Origin: Eupeodes corollae
Taxonomy: Eukaryota; Arthropoda; Insecta; Diptera; Syrphidae
Assembly (NCBI RefSeq): GCF_945859685.1
Contig: NC_079149.1
Coordinates: forward strand, 120,005,575-120,069,574
Length of the DNA: 64,000 bases
Direction of reading: 5' to 3'
In this document: in pieces, positions 50,101-63,045 of the stretch
Position numbering within the stretch: the stretch's first letter is position 1
How the letters are laid out: each line of letters starts with the position of its first letter
Translations under genes and position numbers: made by a program
Notes under the pieces: generated by a model
What the model saw: the letters and a program-made list of their open reading frames with translations, nothing else
The model's database searches: none
What the model was told of the DNA's origin: nothing

Positions 50101-53100
50101 GTGTAGAACAAAACAAAAACAAAAAAAGTAATTAAGAATATTATTGAAAATCTTATAAAACCATGAGATTTTTAAGTAATAACATTTTAGGCTAAGAAAC
50201 TATTATTACAGTTAATATTATTATTATTATTGTGAGATGAAAAAATAATAAAATAAACAAAAAATCAATAATAATGACCGTTTGATCCAAGGTTTAAAAA
50301 GAACTAAAATGCAAAATGAAATGAAATTAATAAACAAATAAATTGAAAAAATGAAAAATAATAAAAAAAAAAAACAAATACATTGCATATAGATTATAAA
50401 TATTTATATGACATCGTCTATTATACAGATATGTTTTCATTTAGTTCTCTTGTTTCATTTTGTCATTCAAATTGATTACGTTTTTCTTTTTTGTATTTTT
50501 ATGTAAATTATATAGAAGGAGACAAAAATTATTTCGAAAAATTAAGTTTCACAATGTCTTTCATTTCATTTGGAAATTACATAAATTTCCTCAACAAAAA
50601 AAGGACCAGACAATTTTACTTATTATATTTGAAGCAGAATTTTATAAAATTTTTTAAATTAAATTTTATTTTATCTTTTTGAAGTCTAAATTATCGATTT
50701 TCGAAAAAGTTGCAAATATGTACCAGTATATAGAAAATATGGGCTGCCACAATTGACCTTGAAAACATATTTTGCTTATCAAAATTGGGTTTAAAAAAAG
50801 TAGGTACTATTCTTTTATGATATCAACCGAGAGCTCAATGTTGATACATTTTATGTTTATGGATTTTTAATTTGTTTTTACTTCACTACAGCTTTTCAAA
50901 TTTATTCAGTAAATTCATGTATTTAGAAATAATAATTGCTTTTATCACATTGCCCAAACTGTAATTGAAACCATCTTAAGAGAAAAAATACGAAAGTTTT
51001 TTAACTACACTTAATTATTAGGATCAGTTTATAATATTAGTCATCAATTTGAAGGTTTGCACGATGTTGTGTTTTTTTCAAATAGATTTACTGTTAAGCG
51101 GGTTAAAAAAAAACTATTTAACAATATCATATGTACACATGTATGTACATATATATTTCGTTATTGGATATATTTATAATTTTATGTGGAGAGTTAAAGT
51201 GTGAAGTCAGTAGTGAGAAGAATATAATTAAAATGATTATAATTTGGTAAGTACGAAAAATATTTATGTTTAAGTTTAGTGTTTAAAAAAGTACTTAGAT
51301 ATTCTAAATTTCTCAACATACTTAAATTCAACTTTTTACTTTCACACGAAACTAATACGAAATTTAAAATTAGTGAACAAATTTAACTCAAAGCGATAGA
51401 ATTTTTATGTTCTAAGATCAATCAATCAATCGGAATGTGGAACACTGAACACAGTTGTACTCGTCTTTAAAAGTCGATGTCGATGAATTTCTAAACCTAA
51501 GTGAAAATCAGGATTTTATTTAAAACAAAAAAAATGTGATGCATTCAAGTTAATCTTATTAATGTTTTTCTATTCTCTGTTAAAACAGTAAAAATAAGTT
51601 AAACTTATTGATGCGACTTTAAAAAATGATTTGGATGACACAAACACATTATGACCAGATCCTTAATGCATGAAACTTCTTATATTAGGTACCTAACAAA
51701 ATAAAAAACACAAGTGTATCGAAAGAGTGCTTACAAATATTTCCTGTATTTTAATATAAAATGTGCCCGCAAAAAAAAGATGTATTCAAAAATTTAGATC
51801 CCATTCGATCTTTCATGAAAACCTTTATTTTAAACAAAATTTATTTGAAAATTTTTAAAATGTTTTTTTTTTTTTTGTTTTAAATTAATTTTTTGTATAC
51901 AAATGTTTTCATTTTAAGTTTAAAAATGTTTTTAGTTTGCAGTTATTTAAAGCTTATATAAGTTTTACAATTCAATTTCGTAAAAAAATGATCTATTTTT
52001 CGAGATATAGAATTTTAAAAAAATTGCTTGATATTTTGTTTTAATCCAAAATAAAAACAATTGATTAAAAATATTATTGAGACAGTAAAACAGCTTTTTA
52101 TATATTGTACGCGCACTCAAGGGGATATGAATACCCTTTTAATGATTATACACAGTGCGAGTAATTAGGATTTTATTTGAAGGGAGGATAGGAAGAAAAA
52201 AAATTCAAATCGGTTGAATAATTCTTTAGAAAACTTAAAAAACATATAACTGTTCTATGGGGGGTACCCTTCTAAAGTAATACTTTTGTTAATTGAAAAA
52301 AACCAAATTAAGAAAACAAATTTGAGACAAAATTAAAAAAATGTATCTGTTAGTTTTTGAGAAAAATTGAAATTTTCGATTTTTGACGAAAAATTGTGTA
52401 TGTGAACTACTGTTATTTTTGATCTTAAAAAAATTGAAAAACGCCAATCGTTTAGAACCTTAACTTTCAAATTTAAAGTCAATCAACCCAATGGTTTGGG
52501 CTGTAGGGAGGAGGACAGGTAGGGAGATGGACGCAATCGGGGGACCCACTTTTTCGACTTATCTACTATCATAATGCCATGTTTGATTAAAATCGCAATT
52601 TTGACATTTTTTACGAATGCAATACTTTGCCATTATCTACGTGTTCATCGTTGAATTCTTTCTTTAATTTCATTTCGGGTAAAGTGGAGCACTACTCCAC
52701 AATACCCGAACCCATGGGTCCACATTACCCGACACTTTACAGAAGGGCCAATTTTACAACTTTTCCAAACTTTTGTAAATAACATATAAAACAATTAAAA
52801 ATCAAGTATACGAGTGGGTAAATAAATTTGCTGGCCAACTCCCCAGACAAACATAAAACCACGAAATCTGAACAGAAAACTTTTTGATTTCAAAGATATG
52901 ATCGAAAATATTAAGGGTACTCCACATTATCCGAACTTACTCTATAGCTACTATAAGTCGCAAGTAAAAATTTGATTGCCAACAGTGTTTCAAAAACCCA
53001 AAAACAAAGCATTTTTGCATGTATCTTTCAATATTAACATTCAAATAGACAAGGCATAAGGGTTTTTTTTTTTACTTCATTTCATAAGAAGCCACTCGGG

Positions 53101-53794
53101 AATTTTTTAAAAATCGTTTTGTCTTAAATTGTTCGGTTTTGATTTTAAAATACTTGCTTTTCGAATTATAGTATTAAAGATATTTCAAAATGATTGCAAA
53201 TTAAATTACAAATGTAAATTTCAAACGCTTTTATCCTAATACTACATTTTTTTTTTGGCCGGGCTCATAACTCTTGCAATGTTCAACTAATTGACTTGAT
53301 AGGAAAATATTTCACTTTTCATTTGAGAAGTGGGCGTTTGGCCAAATATCTCTATATACCAATAACAACTTTAAAATTCACAATTTATTCTGTAACATAA
53401 ACGTTAAATGTATTTTCAAATTTAACTGACAACATCATCCTACACCATTTCACATCATGTATCTCTCAATTGCTTATAGTGACATCTTTATTTAAAAAGA
53501 AACATTCACTTAATCGTAAGCGGATATGGCTAACGAAACTGAATGCGGTCATTTTCATTAGAGATAAGTTTTTCCTGTTCCTGTTATAAGTTAAAAGTTT
53601 TACTCTCCAACGATTAAATAACTTTTTATTAGTTATTAATTTTTTATCTGACAAATATTTCAACATAAATTTAAGTGTATAATATCAATCAATATATTTT
53701 GTTTCTATTTGATAAGAAAAATACTTATTCCAGAGCAATTAACATCGAAATCCAAATATCTATCTCTGCCAAGCGACTACAACAATATATTAAA
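47154..53794 (+). other. Cka 3' UTR and long intergenic stretch
   Basis: Extremely AT-rich for about 3 kb after the Cka stop, with many AATAAA-like words (47400-50400), so the 3' end cannot be fixed by eye. From about 52100 to 52960 the base composition changes and looks like a decayed dispersed repeat with an internal hairpin (52674-52710). No supported gene. Confidence 0.5.
52674..52710. repeat. Hairpin with 16-bp arms
   Basis: TTCGGGTAAAGTGGAG (52674-52689) and CTCCACAATACCCGAA (52695-52710) pair over 14 of 16 positions around a 5-base loop, CACTA. Related words CCACATTACCCGA (about 52720) and CTCCACATTATCCGAA (about 52921) follow nearby, so the motif recurs within 260 bp. Confidence 0.75.
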
Positions 53795-56700
53795 ATGGCT
53801 ATCGATATGAATTTAATATCACTTAAGGACGGAGGTAGGTTTGCTATGAGTTGGATTGCAGGAACAAATCCAAAATCTTTACGCTCAACCTGTCAACGAC
53901 AGCAAATCTACTCGGTTGATGTTCAAGAAGTGTGGTGAGTCTTCAACATCATATTGATCAATGAACTCGGATTTCAATAATTTTTCTTTAGCGAAGAAAT
54001 GATAGAATCAATAAAGATGAAAGAAGATAAACTCTCATTTCGTATACTTTTTAGACTGTGCTTTGGAACGATTCATATTTATGCTGAACAGGTTAAGCAT
54101 TTGTATGGTAAGGGATACTTTTGTACATAAGCTTTTTCTTTTTTCTATAAATCCACATATTTTAGATGTCACTTTGAGTTTCGTCTGTTTCAATACATTT
54201 GTAATGAAGCAATACTCTCGGAAGCGACTAAGGTAAGATTGGAATGGGTCTGATTAGATTTTTCGAAGAACACTTTTTCTCAATGTTTTCTTAGATTTAT
54301 ATTTAATTATTGTTATTTATTCATGTTTGTTTAAAATATTTTCAATGGAAATATATGTAGTTCAAACGTAGGCGATGATTCTTACAGTAAAAGAATTCGT
54401 TTAGATTCATCAGAGGATCTTGATATTTCAAGTCTTCTGATGGAAACTGAAGTTTTTAATGAATACACCGAAGACAAATTCCGATTTCCCAATGAATTGG
54501 TAAGTATATTTTTAACTAACTTTTTCATTTATTCTTATCAATTGTAAATGATCTGCAACCTTAACTTATAATTTCTTTGGATTGGTATGCTTTTAAGCCT
54601 AAAGAAAGAAATTTAGAGCAAATAATAGAACTAAACTCAATACATATTTATAAGAACATTCAGTTTTAAAAGAAAGTATTTAAATACATACATATTTATG
54701 CACCCACAGGGACACAATGATTCTAGGAGACAAAAGAATACCTCGACTTGTATTCAGATAAATCAAATAACTATAAGACATGTAAGTTGGGACAATCCAA
54801 TGCCAGAGACAGAAGATGAATTTGGAGATGCATCCCAAGATGAAAGAAATATTTTAATATCTGGGTTAAACGGTAATATTTTAATTGGCACACATTTATG
54901 AAGGCTGTTTTGAAATACATATGTCAGAATAGCTTAAAGTCCTATCTGATAAATTTAGATAAGGCTAAAAGTAAATAAAGAAATGTTTCAAGGAGAAGGG
55001 TGTTTGGTAGTTAAATAAATAAGTTTTTAAATGTATTTAACTAAATTTGACAGACAAGGGTGAAACTATTACAATAAAACGATAGAAATAGATAAATTTG
55101 CCAACAATTCTTATTATGTAGAAAAATATAATATTTTAAGAAATATTCTCAGAAAAATACAAATGAAACTTTTACGTGAAGGATTCTGTTCGCAGAATAG
55201 GGCTAAAAGAATAAGCAAATTTTACAAATAATTGTTTTTTGTTAAATATTTTTTTCTTTTGTGCATAGAAACAATGGACAGTACTAGAAGATTTCGTAGC
55301 CAAAAAAGAAAGGTATAGACAAATCTTTAACTTTTATTTGTAATTAATAATGACTTTTTTGTAGCCCTGTTATGATAACTCTGAATGTTCATCATTTAAA
55401 AAACCATGTCGTAAGTTGTTTATTTATTACGAGCAACTAAAAAATTGAATAATTTTATTTTTTTATTTCTTTTAAGTTTTAAATGAATCGAATGAATCAC
55501 TTGATGATTTTCGATACGATTCATCTTTCTACGATGAAACAATATCAGAGGCTGGCCTGTAGGTTTAAAATTATAAATGTTTTTATTTAAATAACATTTT
55601 TTTAACAATACATTTTTTTTCATAATTAAAGCGAAACGCAAAATGAAACGATACAGGACACAAATAAAAATATTACTGATTACAATGACAAGTAATATCC
55701 TCATCCTTCTTATATTATGAATAACGAATCGAACTTTTGACTTAAGGCCAACATTTTGCAAAATCGCTCATGTTGACACTCTCATTTGTAATTTCCTTAA
55801 AAAAGGACAATTTTTTACTAAAAAGACGTCGCTCTATTTAAATGTCCAAGTTAACTTAACTATATTTTGGATCTCGCAAACATTTGCTTTGGATCTAATT
55901 TTCGATTCGCTATTCAAAATGAGTTCTTTATCATATATATAACTTTAAGAATATCTTTACATTATTGTTAATTCTAGTAATCTCACTCAAATTGATTTTG
56001 AATCCACACGAAAAGATACATTTTTGGAAGATCAGTATCAGTCCAATGTAACAGAAAATTCTAGCAATCGTTTTTCATTAGAGGTAATCTATGTGAATTC
56101 AAAGCAAGTGACAAAATATATCTCCAGTTCTTAACTTTTATTTAGGACTCAAAAGATACTCCATTACCTGATTTATTACAAGAATATATAAACCGGACGA
56201 ATGACAAAGATAACATTGTAAACACTTCCAGCAGAATTGACTCACCAAATTCAAATTTAACTTTAGATGAGATTCCTAGAAGTGCAACTCTGACAGAGAG
56301 AAAACGAAAACACTCGCAAATTCTTATTGACACCAATACAAAACTTCCAAAGCTCGATTGTGAAGATATTTGGAAGCATTGTTATGACATTGTAGGTAGA
56401 AATTTATGAATTTTAAAATAGTAAAATTTGTTACTCAAATTTATTCAATCTTAGGATAAAGGAGATCATCTAGCTTCACCGAAAGATTGTAGAAAACCAA
56501 TACTATTCAATAAACGAATAGCAAATCGAAGGTAACATTTATTTGATCTTAAATTTTCTTTTAGTTTATATTTATGTTTTTAATTTTTGTTTTTCAAAGA
56601 GTACAGAATGATAAATTGCTCAGTCGTTTCAATAAAAATGTGAAACTTCGGTTGCAGCAAGATCATAATTATAATCGAGAACTCATTGTTGAAGAAATTC

Positions 56701-57461
56701 TAGGTGATGATTATGAAGAGTTTAAAAATTTGCTTAAAATTAAAACAAGTTATGGCGAAATGTACGGAAGGAAAAAGTCACAGATTAAGGATAAAATTCA
56801 GCAATTTGATGATTATAACAATAATAACATAATCGAAAATAACAATACTAACACAAATTGTACTATTATAAACGATAATAACAACAATTTGCAAATTGAT
56901 AAAGAACAAATTCATCTTCAAATTGAAACAAACAGCGGGTATGTTCGTTGTGAAAGGGAAAATAATGGTTTGACATTAAATTGTGAATTACATGAGGTAA
57001 GTAAATTTATAAAACAAAATTGAATCCCAGCCATAATTATTAACATTTTAGATTGATCCCTTTGCAATATCTTTTGATTTTCCAGTAGAAGCTGGACATC
57101 AGAGGTAGGTTCCATCCAAGATCTTTAAGAATTGAACTCTTAAAGTAATCTCATTCTAGATCTGAATGGGGAAAAGAAGGAATAATGACAAAATTACTCT
57201 TTGCTTGGGTATCAGAGGAACCCATTGTCAATATGAAATCAATTATCGTCGGAGCCAATCGAATTAATGCAGCTTTAGCATTTCACACATTATTGGGTAC
57301 TAAATTCTTCCTAAATCATACAAAAAAGTTAATATATTGTCCTCTTCACAGATCTATCTGGTCAACAATACATTGAAATAATAAAAGATGAAACAAATTC
57401 AATTGAATCGATTGAAATGGGTCCTGAGATTATTAAACTAATAAATAAGATATACTCGTGA
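53795..57461 (+). CDS. c(2)M: Divergent alpha-kleisin, Rec8/C(2)M type
   Basis: Meiotic chromosome-axis protein related to cohesin kleisins Rad21/Rec8. Sixteen exons join in phase: 53795-53934, 53992-54107, 54166-54232, 54361-54499, 54710-54872, 55269-55312, 55365-55410, 55477-55558, 55632-55691, 55978-56083, 56146-56391, 56455-56531, 56600-56996, 57052-57104, 57160-57296 and 57352-57461, giving 660 residues. The N-terminus (GRFAMSWIAGTNPKSLRST to RILFRLCFGTIHIYAEQVKH) matches the SMC3-binding kleisin domain. The end, from TKLLFAWVSEEPIVNMKSI to the stop, fits the C-terminal winged helix that binds SMC1. The middle is acidic and poorly conserved, with an Asn-rich run near 56810-56890. It lacks the MFY start of Rad21/vtd, and its divergence favours C(2)M. 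Exons 6-9 are small (44-82 nt) and individually less certain. Distinguishing it from another Rec8-like paralogue needs a tree. Confidence 0.82.
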
Positions 57462-57558
57462 ATTTCTAAAAGAAACACACAAAAATTGTTTAATTTTTTT
57501 CTGTTTTTGTTTAATTTACTAATTAAATTGTAATATTCAATTAAAAAAAGATTACATT

Positions 57559-58467
57559 TTAAATGCCAATTTGTTGGGCAAGCCCTGTGTAAATATGCAA
57601 GGTAATGAAACCAATTCCGGCGGCGGTCAAAGCCTTAAATGCAATTGTTGTCCAAATACCTAATGCGAGTACACTCAACAGACCCTCCAGCCAAACACCC
57701 TTGAAGACTGTTGCGATCAACAAGAATGTGACCAAGGGTTTAAGTTTTTTGTTCACATCATGACGGGTGAATAGCCAGATTAGTGTGGCTGTAGAAATGT
57801 GTTGAATCTAAGAGATAAAGTAAAGATAAAAGATAAGATTGTCGTTTATATAAGGAAATCCAAAAGGTACTTACCAATAGAACGTTTGATTCTAAACACT
57901 TCTGAATGTAAGTCCAACTGAATTCTGCCCCACGAGCTCCAACCCATAACATGAGACCACGTGAAAGTATTACTTCTGCAGCAGCCCAACCCAAACCGGC
58001 GGTTATAAGCTTACTATGGCCTTTTCCAGGGATCATTGAGAGGATCACTGCGAAACCAAGCAAATCGGCGACATCAACGCTGCAGCGAAGAAGTTCCTAG
58101 AGTTGTATAATAATTTTCATAAATTATAACACTGAGAAGCAATGAAGTTGTCTTGAATCTTACTGAAAGAAAAACATATTCCCCTGTGGAAGTTAGAGTT
58201 TCCGAATCGAAGAATGTTGCTAAAACCAACATTTTACATAATTGAGTAAATATGTATATTCCCCCAGCTTGAATGCACTTCCAAAATGCTCCATATTCTG
58301 ATCTAAATTATATTTCGAACAATTAAGAGAAATTAACTTTGGTGGTCAATGACTTATGGAAAAAAACATGAGGATTCACGAGGAACTTACAATCCAGAAT
58401 ATTTGTAGGTCATATAATATGGGACATAGACTAGAGCTATACAATTACCAAAATGATATAAAGTCAT
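57559..58467 (-). CDS. TMEM147: Transmembrane protein 147 homologue
   Basis: Multi-pass ER membrane protein; in mammals it is part of the translocon-associated NOMO-NCLN-TMEM147 complex used for multipass protein biogenesis. Four exons, 58467-58391, 58302-58164, 58096-57875 and 57807-57559, are phase-consistent and give 228 residues (human about 224). The start MTLYHFGNCIALVYVPYY is nearly the human N-terminus, and SEYGAFWKCIQAGGIY, QLCKMLVLATFF, SVDVADLLG, GLGWAAAEVI, LWVGARGAEFSWTYIQ and TRHDVNKKLKPLV follow in family order. About seven hydrophobic segments are visible, without a cleavable signal peptide. It converges on the kleisin gene with 97 bp between the two stop codons. No missing conserved block. 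Confidence 0.94.
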
Positions 58468-59828
58468 TTTTATCTTAAGTTTAATTGATTAACTTTTATT
58501 TAATTAATAAATTAAAATTAAAAAATTATGTACTTCGAGCGGCAATAGAAAATTTTTATTGGATTTCTTATTCTTTGCCCTGCAAGTTAATTGGAAACGT
58601 CATTTATGTCAGTGGAGTAAAGTGACAGTTTAAATATTGCAACAGTGGTGGCATTCAAATCTAGACCGGAGAAACCATTTGTACTAGATTTTGGGGTGTA
58701 AAATAAGTGTTTATTTGACAAATTTTATTATTTCTCAAGTGAATTCCAATAACACAGCCAGTCGTTTGTGGTAGGCCTTAAAATCCACAAACCCAATTAT
58801 TCTTCATAGCTATGAGAAACAGCAGCGAAAATCTCATAGAGAGCATAATATACGTTTCAAAAGAGAGCGGTCGGTTCTCTGGTCATCTCTTTTCTATGGT
58901 TGCTCAACGTACAAAATTTATATTTTCATATCACTACCTTGTCCCAAGACATCAAATTTTTCTTATAGTTTTACTTTTTCCGACAGCGAATGCTCTTTAG
59001 TCTTGAGAACTGTAGCGGTTACTTAAAAAAACGTTAAAGATGACGGCTCCTAAAATAGGAGTATATTCAGAATGAAACTTCAAATTATATTCATATATTC
59101 ATTAGCTTTAAAAACCACTCAAATCTCAAAATTGGGTTCCTGACTTGTGGTTATATCAGAATTTTATTTTAATATCAATGAATCCATTGGTTCATAATTT
59201 GTGTGCTTATTTTTTATACAACAGACATTTTTTTAAAAATGAGGAAATATTTTTCCTTAAAAATTAAAACTGCGTCATTTTTAAAAAATCTAGTACATTA
59301 TTCCATTTTTCTCTGACTTTTCATCTGCGCCATCTACAATTTCACACAACATCCAAATTTCTTCCAATGTCAATTTTGACAAGTACACGTATCATCTGTC
59401 ATGCAATTTCACTTTGTGCGAAAGGTGTTTTTCTTTTTATTTTTTATTTTTAATTTACAAAATTCCACACAAAATTAAGTTATAAATTATCTTTGAAAGT
59501 GTTAAACTCCTTCAAACATAATCTACAACTTCAAAAATATAAAGAAAAACAATTGAAAACCCCTTTCCCCGAGGAAAAGAAAAAAACAAAAATACAAAAA
59601 TAAAAATCTCAAGGACGTAGTCTACGACGACGACTTCGACGACCATTGCTGAGTCACTTGTGAAAAAAAAATAAAAACAAGAAAAACTCTTCATATTTTC
59701 TTTTGTTTAATCGAATATTGAAATCTGAGGAAAAGCTACCGTTATTTAATATCAATTAATGCATGAAAAATACCTCATACCTTACATCCCATTAATATTT
59801 TAATTTCCTTCTGTGGGTGGATTATGAG
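58468..59828. other. Divergent intergenic region, TMEM147 / Syx5
   Basis: Both promoters and the Syx5 5' UTR. Simple ACGACG sequence occurs at about 59626-59643. I see no clear core promoter element and no further gene. Confidence 0.55.
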
Positions 59829-61223
59829 ATGCAAACTAGACGTCGCTTACAATCAGGAGTTTACACTGACGCACCGCTGGACGATAGTATAAGCGGCACA
59901 GTAACCACAACTATTCCATCGTCTGTTGTCGTTGACACACAACTCGATCTACAGCTCCAGGAATCGGACGACAATAAGAAATATTCCAAAGGTTGGAACT
60001 TTCGTAACTTCTCGAATCGCATCCAAATTTCATCGGGGAATGCCCTCAGGGCATTGATACAAACTCCACTGACCTCAGCAATAGCATCAGATTCACAATA
60101 TTTTGGATCGGCCCCTCAGAGCCAGGGACAGCAGTTGAATCAATTCGAAGACGAGTTTGGTGGTGATTCGTTGGAGGAACCCTTTGACAAGGACAAAATA
60201 ATCGTAATGGCAGCTCGAGATAGAACGAACGAATTTGCGAATGCGATACGTTCGCTGCAAAGCAGAAATATATCGCGAGCAGTTAGCGTAAAAGATCCAC
60301 GCAAAGCCAGACAAATTCAGAGCCATTCAGAGTTTATGATGGTGGCTAAGTTGGTTGGAAAAAATATCGCTAGCACCTACGCCAAGCTGGAGAAATTGAC
60401 ACTCTGTAAGTAAAGGAAAAGGTTTTGAAAAAAAGTATTCAATATTTTTGTTTTAAATTTAGTGGCAAAAAAGAAAAGTCTCTTCGATGATAGACCCCAG
60501 GAAATTCAAGAACTCACATACATCATTAAAGGTGACCTAAATGCGCTGAACCAGCAAATAGCCCGCCTCCAGGACATTTCAAAAGACCAACGTCGTACCA
60601 CCAACGGCAAGCATTTGGTATCACATTCCTCAAATATGGTACTCGCCCTCCAATCCAAATTGGCCAGCATGAGTACAGATTTCAAGCAAATCCTCGAGGT
60701 GAGAACCGAGAATTTGAAACAACAAAAAACCCGACGTGACCAATTCAGCCAAGGACCAATGACCAGCCGAATGTCGGCAGCAACAGCCAAACAAGGAAGT
60801 CTCCTGCTAAGCGAAGAGAATCAGATTAGCATTGACATGTCCGCCGATGAGAATCGTCCACTCCTTGCCGGTGGATCGGGCGGCGGCCACCATTCGAATC
60901 AAATACAAGCCCAACAGCAAATGGTGCTGTACGATGAATCTGATAATTACGTCCAACAACGAGCTGAAACTATGCAAAATATCGAAAGTACAATTGTGGA
61001 ATTGGGTGGAATATTCCAGCAGCTGGCACACATGGTGAAGGAACAGGAGGAAATCGTTGAGCGAATCGACACGAATGTGCAGGACGCCGAATTGAATATT
61101 GAGGCAGCCCACGGAGAGATTCTCAAGTATTTCCAATCGGTATCGAAAAATCGTTGGCTTATGATTAAGATATTCGGTGTTCTGATATTCTTCTTTATTT
61201 TCTTTGTTGTATTTTTAGCGTAA
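59829..61223 (+). CDS. Syx5: Syntaxin 5, Golgi Qa-SNARE
   Basis: Target-membrane SNARE for ER-to-Golgi and intra-Golgi fusion. Two exons, 59829-60405 and 60463-61223 (phase 1 junction T|TG), give 445 residues; the Drosophila protein is about 467 as I recall. The long N-terminus begins MQTRRRLQSG, with an Arg run like the ER-retrieval motif of the long mammalian isoform. An internal Met at residue 127 (MAARDRTNEF) matches where the short mammalian isoform starts. Habc helices lie roughly at 130-290. The SNARE motif spans about 357-419 (MQNIESTIVELGGIFQQLAH onwards) with the ionic-layer Gln at residue 387 in VKEQEE. A C-terminal membrane anchor covers 425-445. An upstream GTG at 59817 is not used; the first in-frame ATG is 59829. 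Very secure family call. Confidence 0.96.
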
Positions 61224-62634
61224 TAATTATTAAAAATATTATAATGTATTAAAAAAAATATTATTTCCATTAATCTATTATTATAAACTGTGAACTGTAA
61301 AATGTTTTTTGTTTTATAATCTTATATTCTTACCTTTTTTTTTGTTTTGATTGGAAAATTATGAAAAATTATTAAATACTTTAAATCTAAAAAAATCGAA
61401 CATTTTTATTTAAACAAAAAAGAGGTAATTATTTATACCCAGTGCGAGGGGAAGGTCATAACAGCAAATAACAGCAAACATTATTATCTGTTTAATAATT
61501 TATTAACATGATAATAAGGTTTGAAAATCGTTAAAATAATTTGTTAATACATGATTTAGGTGAAATAATTATCTTTTGGGATATTTATGTTTAACTTTGG
61601 GTTGACTTTATTTTTCATTGGATTTAACTTATTCGTTTTATGGTTTTATATGCGGATGGTGTGCTGAAAAATGTAAAGAAAATTTATAAATAAAAACAAC
61701 AACAAAAATAAATTAATTCAAACACTAAACATTTTATTTTTTTTTGTGTACTTTAATTAAAACCGTTCTATTTAAATTGTATTTGTAAATATAAATAACG
61801 GTTGCTTGAATTTCTGAACGGTTTTGAGGTTCATAGTTTAAATTCGTTTGCTTGTAAAGTATTTTTTTGCGAAGAATTAAGAATGTTTATCGGGAGGTAT
61901 TGATTTTGAGTAACTGGTTCCATTGAATTTACGAATGTGAGGAGAAAATCGAGAATATAATTATGATATTGGTACTATATGGATATTTTTTTACGACAAT
62001 ACAATATGTGGCTTTTCTATGGAAGTTACCTACTATTTTAAAACAGTCTCAGAGTACATGATGTATTCTAATAAATAAATGAATATTTCGTCTTACATAA
62101 GTTAAGTACATATAAAATAGATTATTAGCTAGTTTCTCAAAACCGAGTGATATTAAATCTAAATCTTAATTGAAAATAGATAGTGAAGTACATTGAAACA
62201 TTTGTAAACGTTTTTTAAAAGTTTTTGAAATAACATTGTTCAACTCGAACTGCAACTAGTCACGAATAAGTCGATTACTTGAATAAGTTAAGTTCAATTT
62301 ATTTTTTTAACAATTTTTTTTGTTGATTCTTTTTCTAGAAATTGGATAAATCGAAATGTAAAAAAATTTTAATTAAAATTTTATTTCAAGTGAACATGAA
62401 AAGTAGAACTTAGCTGCGGCTAACGAATTTTCCTGTTCGTTGTTTTGCAATTTAAGTGCAAAAAGAAGAATTTTTTCTGTATGCTGTTTTGACATTCAAG
62501 GGCTCATTGGGATTCGAATGGTATTTAAATGATGAATTTATAACTTTGGAATAGTCATTTTTTCCTTTCTATATGTATGTATATGATCTTTAAAAAAACT
62601 TCTAAACAACAATTTATTAGAAGCAGAAGAAATA

Positions 62635-62878
62635 CAGTCCCTGGCACTTTAGATTCTATGCAAAATCTCAATTTTCAGCTATTTTAATCAGGTTTTCAAA
62701 TATTGTAATGCATTTAAATTATTCTGTATGGAGAATATAAACTATTTCCTACTTTATTTTTATAAAAATGTAACAACTGATTTATAGATTTTTTTTTCTA
62801 TAATATCTAAAAATATTGCATATAACCTAATAGTTAAAAATTCTGCAGTGCGTCTAATAATATGGCCAGGGACTGCAG
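62635..62878. repeat. Possible short inverted-repeat element
   Basis: CAGTCCCTGGC near 62635 is mirrored by GCCAGGGACTG near 62867, with weaker similarity continuing inwards. The spacing is about 240 bp. CAG...CTG ends recall hAT-type MITEs, but no target duplication is clear. Confidence 0.35.
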
Positions 62879-62964
62879 ATACAAAATAACTTTTCTTCGA
62901 AAAATGTTCTGCAAAGATAAGTTTTGGTGGACAGCTTCAGTTATTCGTTCATATCGCTCCGTAA

Positions 62965-63045
62965 GTATCTGTGGCGTGCGTTAGTGCGTAGGACTGTTAT
63001 GCTACAGGTCTTCAGGATTCAATCGCTGCCTGTGCCACCTAAATT
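62965..63045 (+). mobile_element. tRNA-like SINE head, degenerate, plus strand
   Basis: CTGTGGCGTGCGTTAGTGCG (box A-like) and GGATTCAATCGC (box B-like) end with CTGCCTGTGCCACCTAAA, resembling the head of the other three copies in the opposite orientation. The downstream body differs (GTATGGTATGGCGC, then CGGCCGACTGTTGGGC), so it may be a related subfamily sharing only the head. Confidence 0.6.

Noticed and set aside
55420..55761. 113-codon minus-strand open frame
   Set aside because: Antisense to the small exons of the kleisin gene, whose phase-consistent exon chain explains the sequence better.
53795..57461. Canonical mitotic Rad21 (vtd)
   Set aside because: The conserved MFY start and well-conserved separase-site region of Rad21 are absent, and the N-terminal domain is strongly diverged.
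58812..59000. 62-codon open frame between TMEM147 and Syx5
   Set aside because: No motif or signal peptide; within the shared promoter region.
59817..59828. Syx5 start at 59817
   Set aside because: The codon is GTG; the in-frame ATG at 59829 fits better.
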